A stretch of 64,000 nucleotides of DNA from Manduca sexta (Eukaryota > Arthropoda > Insecta > Lepidoptera > Sphingidae), in the NCBI RefSeq assembly GCF_014839805.1, contig NC_051126.1:5154609-5218608 (forward strand), given 5' to 3'. Position 1 is the first letter of the stretch. Each line of letters begins with the position of its first letter. Of the stretch, positions 63,690 to 64,000 are shown piece after piece. The notes beneath the pieces are model-generated. The model ran no database searches. It worked only from the letters and a program-made list of their open reading frames with translations, and was not told where the DNA came from. A program made the translations under genes and the position numbers.

Positions 63690-64000
63690 TCACACTCCTC
63701 GGACAAAATTTATATATTTAAAATAACAATAGAAAAAATCCGTTCCCAAAATAAAAAGCTCAGATGTAATGTAGAGTTTCTTATTAGTTAAATATTTTTT
63801 TCAAAATCCAACCATGAGTTCTGAAATAACTTCTCACGTCATATCTCTTTATAATGTTCTAAACAAAATATGCTGTATGCACGCCCTGTGAATTTTTCGT
63901 ATCACTAAGTAAGGGTCAAAATCGAAACAAAAATGTGCCGTGGGTAACAATTTTACAACATGATTACACTTTATTGGAGGTCGGAGTCATTATTGATAAA
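63690..64000. other. no further feature seen
   Basis: AT-rich flank upstream of the tRNA gene. No coding frame or repeat recognised. Confidence 0.5.

Overview
The window is animal nuclear DNA, AT-rich, intron-rich and full of short interspersed repeats. The genes and repeats point to an insect, most likely a moth or butterfly. Four host protein genes are recognisable by translation and splice-site reading: a Gemin7 homologue (minus, about 14.0-14.7 kb), a LUC7L3-type splicing factor (minus, 17.8-22.0 kb), a CHMP6/Vps20 ESCRT-III subunit (plus, 23.0-24.5 kb) and a large C2H2 zinc-finger gene that I read as crooked legs (crol; minus, 27.4-42.7 kb). The lepidopteran assignment rests on repeat styles I recognise from memory; no sequence in the window proves a species.

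Layout. 1-250 is a 17-bp minisatellite capped by a perfect 30-bp inverted repeat. 0.25-14 kb has no gene I can support, only repeat remnants and one GC-richer island near 6.8 kb. 14-24.5 kb is gene-dense: Gemin7, then LUC7L3 and CHMP6 head to head with about 970 bp between their start codons. crol follows on the minus strand with 22 coding exons that join in frame into a 1,124-residue protein carrying 20 zinc fingers. Upstream of crol lies a cluster of perfect hairpins split by a hAT-type MITE with an 8-bp target duplication. 45.1-50.4 kb is a broken BEL/Pao retrotransposon on the minus strand, cut at its 5' side by a 500-N assembly gap. 51-64 kb is intergenic, with SINE/LINE remnants, a palindromic MITE with a TTA duplication and a tRNA-Glu(CTC) gene.

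Functionally, Gemin7 (SMN complex, snRNP assembly) and LUC7L3 (U1 snRNP-associated, 5' splice-site choice) are both splicing genes, and CHMP6 acts in membrane remodelling. They are not an operon and nothing shows co-regulation. crol in flies is an ecdysone-responsive transcription factor of metamorphosis. I found no CRISPR array, phage, prokaryotic system or clearly new biological system. The most unusual items are the serial 168-bp two-finger exons and candidate 9-nt microexon of crol, and the hairpin cluster broken by the hAT MITE.
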